From assembly GCA_964432415.1 (NCBI GenBank), contig CAYSNW010000015.1, positions 1 through 64,000 of the forward strand: 64,000 nt of DNA, written 5' to 3'. Below are positions 32,583-41,274 of the stretch, piece after piece. Below the pieces are notes generated by a model. The model was not told the DNA's origin. It saw only the letters and a program-made list of their open reading frames with translations, and made no database searches. The DNA is from JAFECT01 sp964432415. GTDB lineage: Bacteria > Pseudomonadota > Alphaproteobacteria > Caulobacterales > Caulobacteraceae. A program made the translations under genes and the position numbers. Positions within the stretch are counted from its first letter, which is position 1, and each line of letters starts with the position of its first letter.

Positions 32583-33044
32583 ATGCTCAAGCCCAACCTC
32601 GTCTACGTCACCTACATCGCCGCTCCCGTCGAGCGGGTCTGGGAGGCGCTGACCTCGTCCGTCTTCACCACCCGCTACTTCTTCGGCCGCTCGATCGAGG
32701 GGGACTTCGCGGCCGGATCGGAGTGGATCCTGCGCATGCCGGACGGACGGGTCGACGTGCGCGGCCGGGTGCTGGAGAGCGATCCGCCACGGAAGCTGCA
32801 TCTGACCTGGGCGGTGGAGTGGCTGCCCGAGTTCAAGGACTTTCCGGAAAGCCAGGTGATCTGGGAGCTGGAGAGCGCGGGGGAGACCACGCGGCTGAGC
32901 CTGACCGAGCTGGCGGACGACTCGATCCCGGCCCAGTTCCTGGAGGGCGGCAGGAAGGGTTGGCCGGTCATCCTGTCGGGACTGAAGACCCTGCTGGAGA
33001 CGGGAGAGCCCCTGAAGGTCCCGACGCCGGGGCCGCCCGCCTGA
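32583..33044 (+). CDS. AHSA1-type SRPBCC domain protein
   Basis: A 153-residue START/Bet v1-like protein (AHSA1 group): VYVTYIAAPVERVWEALTS, FFGRSIEGDFAAGSEWIL, RVLESDPPRKLHLTWAVEW and a C-terminal helix GWPVILSGLKTLLETGEP. These proteins have a hydrophobic cavity and bind small lipophilic molecules; despite the name, a link to Hsp90 is not expected. It is cotranscribed with the ArsR regulator (11-bp gap), which probably represses both until a ligand appears. The ligand is unknown. Confidence 0.88.
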   Translation: MLKPNLVYVTYIAAPVERVWEALTSSVFTTRYFFGRSIEGDFAAGSEWILRMPDGRVDVRGRVLESDPPRKLHLTWAVEWLPEFKDFPESQVIWELESAGETTRLSLTELADDSIPAQFLEGGRKGWPVILSGLKTLLETGEPLKVPTPGPPA

Positions 33045-33105
33045 GGCGAGAAGCAAGCAATTCCGTTCAATCCCGGCCCCCCGGCGACTGAGAATATGGT
33101 GCGCC

Positions 33106-34419
33106 ATGGCTTCAACCTCGCCCCGGAGGGATGACAGCGGCGGGCCCAGCCGTCGGACGGTGCTGGCCGGAGCGGCGGCGATGGGCGCCGTGGGCGCCGC
33201 GCCGACGCGGCCGCTGGTGTTCACCGGAGCCCTGGTCTGGGACGGCCTGGGTTTCCTCCCCGGGACCGACGTCGTGGCGCATGGAGGCCGGATCGTCAAC
33301 GTAACCAGGCGCGCCCATCGACCCGCGGGCGCGCGCATCATCCCCGCCCACGGCGCGACCCTGCTGCCGGGCCTGATCGACTGCCATACCCACTTCGGGC
33401 CGTTGGGGCCCGCCGACAGCACCGGCGCCCGCATGATGAGCGGGACCGGCGCCGCGACCCTGGCCTCGGGCGTCACCACCGCGAGGGTTCATTTCTTCGA
33501 CAACGTGCGCGGCCCGGCCTTCGCCCGCCTGGCAGAGACGCCAGGGTTTCCCGCGCCACGCCTGAGACTGGGAGGGCCGGCTCTGGTCGGGGGCCAGCCG
33601 GACCTCGACACCAGGGTCATGCGAGGCGTGAAGAGCGCCGAAGACGGGGTCGCAAAGATCAGGACCGTTCGCGCGATCGGCGCGACCTGGGTCTCGATCG
33701 AGGACATCGAGCTGTTCCCGCCGGAGGTGCTGACCGCGGTTGTGACGGAGGCGCGGGCCCAGGGCCTGCGCCTGATGGTCATGACCATCACGCCGCGCCA
33801 GCTGGAGCTGGGGGCAGCAGTCGGCGCCGACAGCCTCGATCACGGCCTGGGCGAGGTCCCCTACGACCTGACCGACATGCGCCGCTACCACAGCGCCATG
33901 TTTGCGATCGTGCTGGGCTACTACCGCAATCTCATAGCCCTGCGGCGCGATCCCTCGCCGCTGGACGATCCCCGTCCCTATCGCTTCATGACGCCGGAGG
34001 CCGCGAGCCGCGAGAAGCAGCGGGTGAAGACCTTCCTGGCCGAGGCGCCGTCGCCGCGCGAGACGCGCTACGCGGACATGGCCGCCAACTTCCGCGCCCT
34101 GTATGCCGCCGGGGCGGCCATGGTCATCGCCTCGGACTCCGGCTCGGACGGGCAGTTCCACACGGACGCGGTCTGGAACGAGATGGCGGCCTGGCGCGCG
34201 GCCGGCATCGGGATGGACGACATCCTGCGCTCGGCGACGTCACGACCTGCGGCCCTGCTGAGAGAGCCGGACATCGGCCGGATCGGCCCAGGCGCGCGCG
34301 CCGACCTGGCGCTCTATCGCGGCGACATCCGCGACGGGGCGTTCGATCCGCGGCGGGTCGCGATGGTGGTCAAGGCGGGGATCGTGATGGTCGAGGACGG
34401 CGCGCTGACGACGGCCTGA
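33106..34419 (+). CDS. Exported amidohydrolase family protein
   Basis: A 437-residue metal-dependent amidohydrolase with a Tat-type signal (SRRTVLAGAAAMGAVGA). It has the first metal motif LLPGLIDCHTHFGP (HxH), a middle GLRLMVMTITP strand, DSLDHGL, and the acid in VIASDSGSDG, plus the terminal composite-domain strand GRIGPGARADLALYRGD. The usual metal-bridging Lys strand is not clear: TWVSIEDIE stands where FIKVY is seen in the relative at 47995-49299. Substrates of this group include dipeptides and lactams. It is convergent with a TetR gene 14 bp away. Confidence 0.82.
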   Translation: MASTSPRRDDSGGPSRRTVLAGAAAMGAVGAAPTRPLVFTGALVWDGLGFLPGTDVVAHGGRIVNVTRRAHRPAGARIIPAHGATLLPGLIDCHTHFGPLGPADSTGARMMSGTGAATLASGVTTARVHFFDNVRGPAFARLAETPGFPAPRLRLGGPALVGGQPDLDTRVMRGVKSAEDGVAKIRTVRAIGATWVSIEDIELFPPEVLTAVVTEARAQGLRLMVMTITPRQLELGAAVGADSLDHGLGEVPYDLTDMRRYHSAMFAIVLGYYRNLIALRRDPSPLDDPRPYRFMTPEAASREKQRVKTFLAEAPSPRETRYADMAANFRALYAAGAAMVIASDSGSDGQFHTDAVWNEMAAWRAAGIGMDDILRSATSRPAALLREPDIGRIGPGARADLALYRGDIRDGAFDPRRVAMVVKAGIVMVEDGALTTA

Positions 34420-34433
34420 GGGAGGGCCCGCGC

Positions 34434-35030
34434 TCACCCCTCCCCACAGACCTCGGTGATGGCCTTGGCCATCAGGCCGCGCGCCTCCTCGCCGCCGATC
34501 CCCAGGCCCGCCAGTTCGCCGTCGGTGATGGCGTCGGCCAGGCGTTCGATGGCCAGCAGGCCCAGGGTCAGCTCCCCGTCGGTCCGCGCCGCGTTGGCCG
34601 GCAGCTTGCGCACGCGCCCGAGCTTCCACTTGAAGCTTCTGAGCAGGGCGCCGTCGACCCGGGCATCCGTGCCGCGCAGCAGCTTGAGCGACTTTCGGAA
34701 CACCGCCCAGTCGCGGTGGTGGGCCAGAATGATGTCGGCGATGGCCAGGTCGAAGTCCTCGCGCATGGCGACCGCGTCGATGGCCCGGTACTCCTCGCTG
34801 ACCCAGCGGTCGTAGGCGGCGAGGAACACCTCCAGCTTGTCCTTGAAGTTGCGGTAGAAGGTCTGGGGCGCGAAGCCGGCGGCGCGGGCGATGCGGTTGG
34901 TGTCGGTGCCAAGATAGCCGCGCGCGTTGAACTCCGCCGCCGCCGCCACGATCAGCCGCTCGCGCGTGGTCGGTTCCGTCGCAAAGTCGCCCGGTTCGAT
35001 AGCGCTGTTATTGCTCGCGGCGTCGCCCAT
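34434..35030 (-). CDS. TetR-family transcriptional regulator
   Basis: A 198-residue TetR repressor: helix-turn-helix in ERLIVAAAAEFNARGYLGTD and NRIARAAGFAPQTFYRNFKDK, with a helical ligand domain containing IILAHHRDWAVFRKSLKLL. The start abuts a 16-bp operator-like palindrome (35031-35046), and a second copy lies in front of the divergent pseudo-hydrolase gene. This arrangement implies that it represses itself and the divergent gene. Confidence 0.9.
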   Translation of the reverse strand: MGDAASNNSAIEPGDFATEPTTRERLIVAAAAEFNARGYLGTDTNRIARAAGFAPQTFYRNFKDKLEVFLAAYDRWVSEEYRAIDAVAMREDFDLAIADIILAHHRDWAVFRKSLKLLRGTDARVDGALLRSFKWKLGRVRKLPANAARTDGELTLGLLAIERLADAITDGELAGLGIGGEEARGLMAKAITEVCGEG

Positions 35031-35046
35031 GTGATACGCCTATCAC
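35031..35046. promoter_or_regulatory. TetR operator-like palindrome, copy 1
   Basis: gtgatacgcctatcac: perfect 6-bp arms gtgata/tatcac around 4 bp, directly in front of the TetR ATG. Confidence 0.65.
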
Positions 35047-35095
35047 ATCCCTTCATCCCACGCGAGTTTCCGGCGGGAGGGGGTTGGAGCGCAAG

Positions 35096-35111
35096 GTGAT
35101 GGTTTTATCAC
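35096..35111. promoter_or_regulatory. TetR operator-like palindrome, copy 2
   Basis: gtgatggttttatcac: same layout as copy 1 (gtgat-N6-atcac), overlapping the start codon of the divergent gene. The spacing between the two copies is 65 bp. Confidence 0.55.
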
Positions 35112-35803
35112 AAGCGGCAAGAGCGGCCTTCAGCGCGGCGGACACGGACGACCGGATCGAGGCGGCAGGCGCCGAGATCGCCGTGCGCTGCTGGGGCCGG
35201 GGCCAGCCGGTCCTGTGCCTGCACGACGCAGGGCGGGGCTCGCGCGACTTCGAGGCTATGGCCGAGCAGCTGCAGGTCGGGTTCGAGATCATCGCGCTCG
35301 ACTGGCCGGGGCACGGCTGGTCTCCAGCCGAAACGGCTCCGGCACAACCCGAGCGCTGGAGCGAGATCGCCTCCGCCCTGCTCGACGAACTGCACCTGGA
35401 GCGCGCGGTGATCCTCGGCCATGGCCTGGGCGCCGCGGCGGCCCTGCGGCTGGCCGCGTTCCAGCCCGACCGCTGCTCGGGACTGATCCTGGCCGACGCG
35501 CCGGGGCTGACGCCGCCGGGGCTGTGGTCGGGTCTTCAGGCCTTGGGCCGGCCGCAAGCCGCCAACGACCTGGCGGCCGCACCGCTCGGCCGGCTGGACC
35601 TCAGGCCCATCGCGCAGCGGGTGCGCGCGCCGGTCTGGCTGGTGTCGGGCCGCCGGGGCTTCCCGGGTCTGGAGGCGGCGGCGCCCACCGCCCTGTTCCG
35701 CAAGGCCTGCGCCAGCCGTTTCCCCGGCCGCGCCGCGCCGTTCCTCAACGCGCCCGAGGCCTTCGCCCAGCGCTTCGAACAGCTGGCCGCGGAGAACCTC
35801 TGA
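35099..35803 (+). CDS. Alpha/beta-hydrolase-fold protein lacking the catalytic triad
   Basis: A 234-residue protein with a clear alpha/beta-hydrolase fold: PVLCLHDAGRGSRDFEAMA, IIALDWPGHGWSPA and ERAVILGHGLGAAAALRLA. The nucleophile elbow reads GHGLG, with Gly109 where Ser is expected. The acid strand reads VWLVSGRRGFPG without Asp, and the final turn reads FPGRAAPFLNAPEAFA with Arg where His is expected. All three triad residues are thus missing. It is probably a binding protein or regulator, not an esterase. The start is ATG 35099; GTG 35096 and TTG 35084 are alternatives. Divergent from TetR. Confidence 0.82.
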   Translation: MVLSQAARAAFSAADTDDRIEAAGAEIAVRCWGRGQPVLCLHDAGRGSRDFEAMAEQLQVGFEIIALDWPGHGWSPAETAPAQPERWSEIASALLDELHLERAVILGHGLGAAAALRLAAFQPDRCSGLILADAPGLTPPGLWSGLQALGRPQAANDLAAAPLGRLDLRPIAQRVRAPVWLVSGRRGFPGLEAAAPTALFRKACASRFPGRAAPFLNAPEAFAQRFEQLAAENL

Positions 35804-35815
35804 GGCGACGGCGCC

Positions 35816-37978
35816 TCAGTTGGCGGAGGTCGTCTTCCCCTTGAGGTCCTCCGCAAACCCGTAGGCGACGAGCAGGGCGTCGACCTTGGGATCACGTCCC
35901 CGGAAGTTGCGGAAGGCCTGGGCCGGATCGACGCTGTTGCCGACGCTCATGATGGTGTCGTGCAGCCGCTTGGCGGTCGCCGGATCGTAGGGGTTGCCGG
36001 CTTCGGTGAAGGCCGCGAAGGCGTCGTGGTCCAGCACCTCGGCCCACAGGTAGCCGTAGTAGCCCGCCGCATAGCCCTCGCCCTGGAAGATGTGGCCGAA
36101 CTGCGGGATGCGGTGGCGCATGACGATCTCGGACGGCATGCCGAGCTCGGCCAGGGTGGCCTTCTCGAAGGCCTTCATGTCCGTGGGCGCCTCGGGTGCG
36201 AGGTGAAGCTTCATGTCCACGATGGCCGAGGCCTGGGTCTCGACGGTGGAGAAGCCCTGGTTGAAGGTGCGGGCCTTCTCGATCTTGGCCAGCAGGGTGT
36301 CGGGGATGCGTTCCCCCTTGGCGTTGACCAGGAACTTCAGCACCTGGGGCGTGGTCAGGAAGTTCTCGTTGATCTGGGAGGGGAACTCCACGTAGTCGCG
36401 CGCCACCCGGGTGCCCGAAAGGGTCGGGTAGTTCACGTTGGAGTTCAGGCCGTGGAGCGCATGGCCGAACTCGTGGAACATGGTCTTGGCGTCGTCCCAG
36501 GAGATGGTCACCGCCTCGCCCGGAGCGCCCTGGCTGAAGTTGGCGTTGTTCGACACGATGGTCGGGACATCGCCGTTGAACTTCTCCTGGGCGCGGTAGG
36601 CGTTCATCCAGGCGCCGGAGCGCTTGCCCTTGCGGGCGTAGGGATCGAAGTACCAGAGGCCGACGTGCTTTCCGGCCCGGTCCTTGACCTCATAGACGCT
36701 CATCGAGGGGTCGAAGACCGGCACGCCCTCGACCTTGGTGAAGGTGAAACCGTAGACCTGGCCGGCGGACCAGAACATGGCCTCGCGGACGTGGTCGAGC
36801 TGCAGGTAGGGCTTCACCTCGTTCAGATCGAGGTCGTACTTGGCCTTGCGGACCTTCTCCGCATAGTAGCGGTAGTCCCAGGGCTGGATCTTGAAGCCGC
36901 CATGCTCGGAGTCGACGATCTTCTGCATGTCGGCGACGTCACGGTGGACCTGCTCCACCGCCGGCTTCCAGACCTGCAGCAGCAGCGCCATGGCGTGGTC
37001 CGGCGTCTTGGCCATGGTGTCGGCCAGGTGCCAGTCGGCGTAGGTCTTGTAGCCCAGGAGCTGGGAGCGCCGGGCGCGCAGCTGCAGGATTTCGACGGCG
37101 ACGGCGTTGTTGTCGTGGGCGTCGCCGTTGTCTCCGCGCATCGTCCACATGCGGAAGCCCTTCTCGCGGAGGGCGCGGTTGGACGAATAGGTCAGGAAGG
37201 GCTCCATGGAGGAGCGGGTGTTAGCGATCACCCACTTGCCCTTCATGCCGCGACGCTCGGCCTCGGCGGCGGCGGCGGCGATCTGGCCGGGCGCCAGGCC
37301 CGCCAGGTCCTCGGGCTTGTCGAGCACGAGGGAGTAGTTCTCCTCGTCCCACAGCTCGTTGTCGCCGAAGCGGTTGTAGAGCACCGCCAGCTGCTGGTTG
37401 TACTCCGACAGCTTGGCCTTGTCGGGGGGCGAGAGCATGGCGCCGCGATGGACGAAGCCGTTCCAGTAGACCCAGACCAGGCGCTGCTGCTCCGGCGTCA
37501 GCCTGGCCTTCTCCGGCGAATTGTAGACCGCCTCGACCCGGTGGAAGAGCTTTTCGTTCTGGTTGATGCTGTCGTTGAAGGCCGCCAGCTTGGGCGACAT
37601 CATCGCCTGCACCTTCTGGAACTCGGCGCTGGAGCGGTTGGAGCCCCAGATGCCGTAGTAGGTCTGCACCCGGTTGAGCGTGGAGCCGCTCTTTTCCAGC
37701 GCCTCAATTGTGTTGGCGAAGGTCGGGGGCGCGGGATTGTCAGCGATCGCCTGCACCTCGGCCTGGTTCTCGGCCATGGCCGCTTCCAGCGCCGGCTTGA
37801 AGTCCTCCACCCGGACCTTGTCGAAGGCCGGATAGCCGCCGTAGGGCCCGGTCCAGGCCGCGAGCAGCGGGTTCTGGGCCGTGGCCACGGCCGGCGCCGG
37901 TGGCGCCGCCTGGACGGCAGGAACCGAGACGGCCAGCAGGCCAAGGGCGCTCACGCCCGCCAGAAGCATCTTACGCAT
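35816..37978 (-). CDS. Exported M3-family oligopeptidase (Dcp-like), copy 1
   Basis: A 720-residue zinc metallopeptidase of family M3, related to peptidyl-dipeptidase Dcp and oligopeptidase A, with a signal peptide (MRKMLLAGVSALGLLAVSVPAVQA) that places it in the periplasm. The zinc motif FHEFGHALHG gives His502, Glu503 and His506; the third ligand Glu is in VEFPSQINE. The C-terminal HRIPQFGHIFQGEGYAAGYYGYLWAEV substrate region is typical. It degrades short peptides. It is convergent with the pseudo-hydrolase gene (12 bp) and lies 68 bp downstream of a close paralogue, separated by a terminator. Confidence 0.95.
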   Translation of the reverse strand: MRKMLLAGVSALGLLAVSVPAVQAAPPAPAVATAQNPLLAAWTGPYGGYPAFDKVRVEDFKPALEAAMAENQAEVQAIADNPAPPTFANTIEALEKSGSTLNRVQTYYGIWGSNRSSAEFQKVQAMMSPKLAAFNDSINQNEKLFHRVEAVYNSPEKARLTPEQQRLVWVYWNGFVHRGAMLSPPDKAKLSEYNQQLAVLYNRFGDNELWDEENYSLVLDKPEDLAGLAPGQIAAAAAEAERRGMKGKWVIANTRSSMEPFLTYSSNRALREKGFRMWTMRGDNGDAHDNNAVAVEILQLRARRSQLLGYKTYADWHLADTMAKTPDHAMALLLQVWKPAVEQVHRDVADMQKIVDSEHGGFKIQPWDYRYYAEKVRKAKYDLDLNEVKPYLQLDHVREAMFWSAGQVYGFTFTKVEGVPVFDPSMSVYEVKDRAGKHVGLWYFDPYARKGKRSGAWMNAYRAQEKFNGDVPTIVSNNANFSQGAPGEAVTISWDDAKTMFHEFGHALHGLNSNVNYPTLSGTRVARDYVEFPSQINENFLTTPQVLKFLVNAKGERIPDTLLAKIEKARTFNQGFSTVETQASAIVDMKLHLAPEAPTDMKAFEKATLAELGMPSEIVMRHRIPQFGHIFQGEGYAAGYYGYLWAEVLDHDAFAAFTEAGNPYDPATAKRLHDTIMSVGNSVDPAQAFRNFRGRDPKVDALLVAYGFAEDLKGKTTSAN

Positions 37979-37998
37979 GGGTCACTCCCCCGAATTCG

Positions 37999-38036
37999 AA
38001 AAAAGTCCCCGCCCCGGCCTCTCGGCTGGAGCGGGG
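37999..38036 (-). terminator. Intrinsic terminator between the two M3 peptidase genes
   Basis: On the minus strand a GC-rich 13-bp stem (one mismatch) with a GAGA loop is followed closely by a run of six T. It lies 11 nt past the stop of the upstream gene and is the clearest Rho-independent terminator in the window. Confidence 0.8.
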
Positions 38037-38046
38037 CTGGTCGCAC

Positions 38047-40212
38047 TCACTTCCCGGCCGGCGGCGGGAAGCCCTTGTTGCGCAGGTAGCCGTCGATCTT
38101 GGGATCGCGGCCGCGGAAGTTGCGGTAGGCCTGGGCCGGGTCGATGGTGTTGCCCACGCTCATGATGTCGTCGTGGAACTTCTTGGCCATGACCTTGTCG
38201 TAGGGGCCGCCGTTCTCGAGGAAGGCCTCGAAGGCGTCGTGGTCCAGCACCTCCGACCACAGGTAGGAGTAGTAGCCCGCCGCATAGCCGTCGCCGGAGA
38301 AGATGTGGGCGAACTGGGTCGGACGGTGGCGCATGACCACCTCGTCCGGCAGGCCGAGGGCGCCCAGGGTCTGCTTCTCGAAGGTGTCGGCGTCGATGCC
38401 GGCCGAGGGATCGGCCAGGTGGATCTTCATGTCGTAGATGGCGCCGGCCAGGTACTCGGTGACGACGAAGCCCTGGTTGAAGGTGGACGCCTTCTGGATC
38501 TTGGCCACCAGTTCCGCCGGGATCGGCTCGCCCCTGGCGTTGACCGCAAACTTGGAGAGGATCTCCGGGGTCGACAGCCAGTTCTCGTTCACCTGCGAGG
38601 GGAACTCGACGAAGTCGGTGGCGACCGCCGTGCCGGCCTGGGTCGGATAGGTCACCGCCGAGTTCAGGTCGTGCAGGGCGTGGCCGAACTCGTGGAAGGT
38701 GGTGATGGCGTCGTCCCAGCTGATGTAGATCGGCTCGCCGGGCTTGGCTTTCACGAAGTTGGTGTTGTTCGACACGATCGGGGTCTGGCCGCCTAGGAAG
38801 CGGCTCTGCGGACGGTAGCCCTGCTCCCAGGCGCCGGAGTTCTTGCCCTCACGGGCGTAGGGATCGAGGTACCAGAGGCCGACGTGCTTGCCGTTCCTGT
38901 CCTTGACCTCATAGACGGTCACGTCCGGATGGAAGGTCGGCACGCCCTCGAGCTTGGTGAAGGTGAAGCCGTAGAGCTGGCCCGCCTCCCAGAACACCGC
39001 GTCGCGGATCTTGTCGAGCTGGAGGTAGGTCTTCACCTGCCCGTTATCGAGGTTGTATTTCGCCAGCCGGACCTTCTCCGCATAGAAGCGGTAGTCCCAG
39101 GGCGCGATCTTGATGCCGGCGCCTTCCTTGTCGGCCACCGCCTGCATGTCGGCGACTTCCTGGTGAACGCGCGCGATCGCCGAGGGCCAGACCTTGAGCA
39201 TCAGGTCCATGGCCGTTTCCGGCGTCTTGGCCATTTTGTCGCCGAGCTTCCAGTGGGCGAAGGTCGGGTAGCCCAGCAGGTGGGCGCGCTCGTAGCGCAG
39301 CTTCAGCACCTCGGCGATGATCGCCGAGTTGTCGTGCTCGTCGTGGTGGTCGCCGCGGGCGTAGTAGTTGCGCCAGACCTTCTCGCGCAGGCCCCGGTCG
39401 GTGGAGTAGGTCAGGAACGGATCCATCGAGGAGCGGGTGTTGGTGATCGCCCACTGGCCCTTGTGGCCGTGCTCCTCGGCGGCGGCGGCCGCCGCGGCCT
39501 TCAGGCCGTCGGGCAGTCCGCCCAGCTGGTCGGCGTTCAGATAGGTGATCCAGCCCGCCTCATCGGCCTGCAGGTTCTGGCTGAACTTGGCGAACAGGGT
39601 GGCCAGGCGCTGGTTGATCTCGGCGACCCGGGCCTTGGCCTTGGGGTCGAGCTTGGCGCCGGCGCGGGTGAAGTTGGACCAGTAGATCCAGGCCAGGCGC
39701 TGCTTCTCCGGCGACATCTTCTTGAGCGCCTTGGATTTGTAGACGGCCTCGATGCGGGCGAAGAGCTTCTGGTTCTGGACGATTTCGTCGTTGAAGGCGG
39801 CGAGCTTGGGGTCCATCTCGTTCTGGACCGCCTGGTACTCGGGGGTGGACAGGTTGCCCGCCCAGATGCCGCCGTAGATCAGGGTGACGCGGTTGAGCGG
39901 CTGGCCGGCGCGCTCCAGGGCCTCGATGGTGTTGGCGAAGGTCGGCGGCGCCTTGTTGTTGGCGATGACCGCGATCTCCTTGCGGTTCAGCTCCATCGCC
40001 TCTTCCAGCGCTGGCTTGAAGTCCGCGACCCGGACCTTGTCGAAGCGCGGATAGCCGCCGTAGGGCCCGGTCCAGGCCTCCAGCATGGCGTTCTTGTAGG
40101 CCGGCGCCTTGGCCGTCTTGGCGGCGGGCGCCTTGTGGGGCGCGGCCAGGGCCGGGGCCGCGACGGCGGCGAGGGCGATGGCGGCGACGCCGGCGAACAG
40201 AAGCTTGCGCAT
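38047..40212 (-). CDS. Exported M3-family oligopeptidase (Dcp-like), copy 2
   Basis: A 721-residue paralogue of the next gene, with the same order of motifs: signal peptide (MRKLLFAGVAAIALAAVAAPALA), AWTGPYGGYPRFDKVRVADFKP, zinc site FHEFGHALHD (His507, Glu508, His511), VEFPSQVNE and HRPTQFAHIFSGDGYAAGYYSYLW. The two proteins are alike along their whole length, indicating tandem duplication. Both are predicted periplasmic and probably differ in peptide preference. It is divergent from murI. Confidence 0.95.
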   Translation of the reverse strand: MRKLLFAGVAAIALAAVAAPALAAPHKAPAAKTAKAPAYKNAMLEAWTGPYGGYPRFDKVRVADFKPALEEAMELNRKEIAVIANNKAPPTFANTIEALERAGQPLNRVTLIYGGIWAGNLSTPEYQAVQNEMDPKLAAFNDEIVQNQKLFARIEAVYKSKALKKMSPEKQRLAWIYWSNFTRAGAKLDPKAKARVAEINQRLATLFAKFSQNLQADEAGWITYLNADQLGGLPDGLKAAAAAAAEEHGHKGQWAITNTRSSMDPFLTYSTDRGLREKVWRNYYARGDHHDEHDNSAIIAEVLKLRYERAHLLGYPTFAHWKLGDKMAKTPETAMDLMLKVWPSAIARVHQEVADMQAVADKEGAGIKIAPWDYRFYAEKVRLAKYNLDNGQVKTYLQLDKIRDAVFWEAGQLYGFTFTKLEGVPTFHPDVTVYEVKDRNGKHVGLWYLDPYAREGKNSGAWEQGYRPQSRFLGGQTPIVSNNTNFVKAKPGEPIYISWDDAITTFHEFGHALHDLNSAVTYPTQAGTAVATDFVEFPSQVNENWLSTPEILSKFAVNARGEPIPAELVAKIQKASTFNQGFVVTEYLAGAIYDMKIHLADPSAGIDADTFEKQTLGALGLPDEVVMRHRPTQFAHIFSGDGYAAGYYSYLWSEVLDHDAFEAFLENGGPYDKVMAKKFHDDIMSVGNTIDPAQAYRNFRGRDPKIDGYLRNKGFPPPAGK

Positions 40213-40356
40213 GGTTTCTCCAGGAGGCGGATGAGCTTGGCGGCGACCCTAGTCCTGTCGGGGCCGCGGGGGAAATGACGGGAAGTTAATGTCAGGCCGA
40301 TCGTGGCGGCAATGGGGGCGGTGGACCGGCACGCCCTGCGGCCTTAAAGCGCTCCC

Positions 40357-41208
40357 ATGGCCATCGGTGTTTTCGACTCCGGCGTGGGCGGCCTGACCGT
40401 CCATCGCCGCCTTGTGGACCGCTTTCCCACGGCGGACTTCGTCTATCTCGCGGACCAGGCGCATGCGCCCTACGGGGTGCGCGGCGGCGAGGAGATCGTG
40501 GACCTGACCCGGGCGGGCTGCGAACGCCTGTTCCAGGAGGGCTGCGACTTGGTGGTCCTGGCCTGCAACACGGCCTCGGCCATCGCGCTCCGGCGCCTGC
40601 AGCAGACCTGGCTGCCCCGCTATCGCAAGGCGCTTGGGCGGCCGGTCAATGTGCTGGGCATCATCGTGCCGACCATCGAGGCGGCCACCGGCATGCCCTG
40701 GGAGCACGAGGCCGAACGGCGCGGCGACAAGATCGAGCGGGTGGACGTGATCGGGGTGTTCTGCACCGCCGCCACCGCCGCCAGCCGTGTCTATGAGATC
40801 GAGATCGACAAGCGCCGCCAGGACCTGGCGGCCTTCTCCGAGGCCTGCACGGGCCTGGCGACCCTGATCGAGGAGGGCGCGCCGCGCGAGCAGCTGGCGG
40901 AGGTGATCGCCGGCCACTGCGGGGTGCTGAAGAGCCGCATCGGCCGCTGGCCCGACCGGGTGATCCTGGGCTGCACCCACTACGAGATCGTCAGCGACCT
41001 GTTCCTGGCGGCCCTTCCGGACGGCACGCCCCTGATCCACCAGCCCAGCGCCGTGGCCAACGCCCTGGACCGCTATTTCACGCGCCACCAGGACTACGAT
41101 CGCGGCTCGGGCGGGGGGCGGCGCTTCCTCACAACGGGCAAGGCGGGGACCCAGTCGGGCCTGGTGGAGACCTTCTGGGGCGAGGCGCTGAGGTTCGAGA
41201 AGGCCTGA
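40357..41208 (+). CDS. murI: Glutamate racemase
   Basis: Interconverts L- and D-glutamate to supply D-Glu for peptidoglycan. The 283-residue protein starts MAIGVFDSGVGGLTV (Asp7, Ser8), has the first catalytic Cys70 in VLACNTASA, the second in ILGCTHYE (about residue 206) and YGVRGGEEI for substrate binding. A cofactor-independent two-base mechanism follows from these. An insertion around residues 109-140 (TGMPWEHEAERRGDKIERV) makes it slightly longer than E. coli-type cores. It is divergent from the M3 peptidase gene with 144 bp between. Confidence 0.94.
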   Translation: MAIGVFDSGVGGLTVHRRLVDRFPTADFVYLADQAHAPYGVRGGEEIVDLTRAGCERLFQEGCDLVVLACNTASAIALRRLQQTWLPRYRKALGRPVNVLGIIVPTIEAATGMPWEHEAERRGDKIERVDVIGVFCTAATAASRVYEIEIDKRRQDLAAFSEACTGLATLIEEGAPREQLAEVIAGHCGVLKSRIGRWPDRVILGCTHYEIVSDLFLAALPDGTPLIHQPSAVANALDRYFTRHQDYDRGSGGGRRFLTTGKAGTQSGLVETFWGEALRFEKA

Positions 41209-41240
41209 GGGGACTCGACAATCGCGCCCGCCAAAGATAT

Positions 41241-41256
41241 GTAAGTGATCACTTAC
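41241..41256. promoter_or_regulatory. Perfect 16-bp palindrome upstream of an SRPBCC gene
   Basis: gtaagtgatcacttac is a perfect palindrome 18 bp upstream of the ATG at 41275. It has the look of a TetR- or ArsR-type operator, but no regulator gene is adjacent, so the regulator would act from elsewhere. Confidence 0.6.
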
Positions 41257-41274
41257 GGTCTATCGGGGGAAGCG

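Noticed and set aside
35960..38089. 709-codon open frame antisense to an M3 peptidase
   Set aside because: The opposite strand encodes a complete peptidase with its zinc site; the antisense translation is His/Gly/Val-rich and unrelated to known proteins. The same holds for 38884-40278 and 51584-53737.
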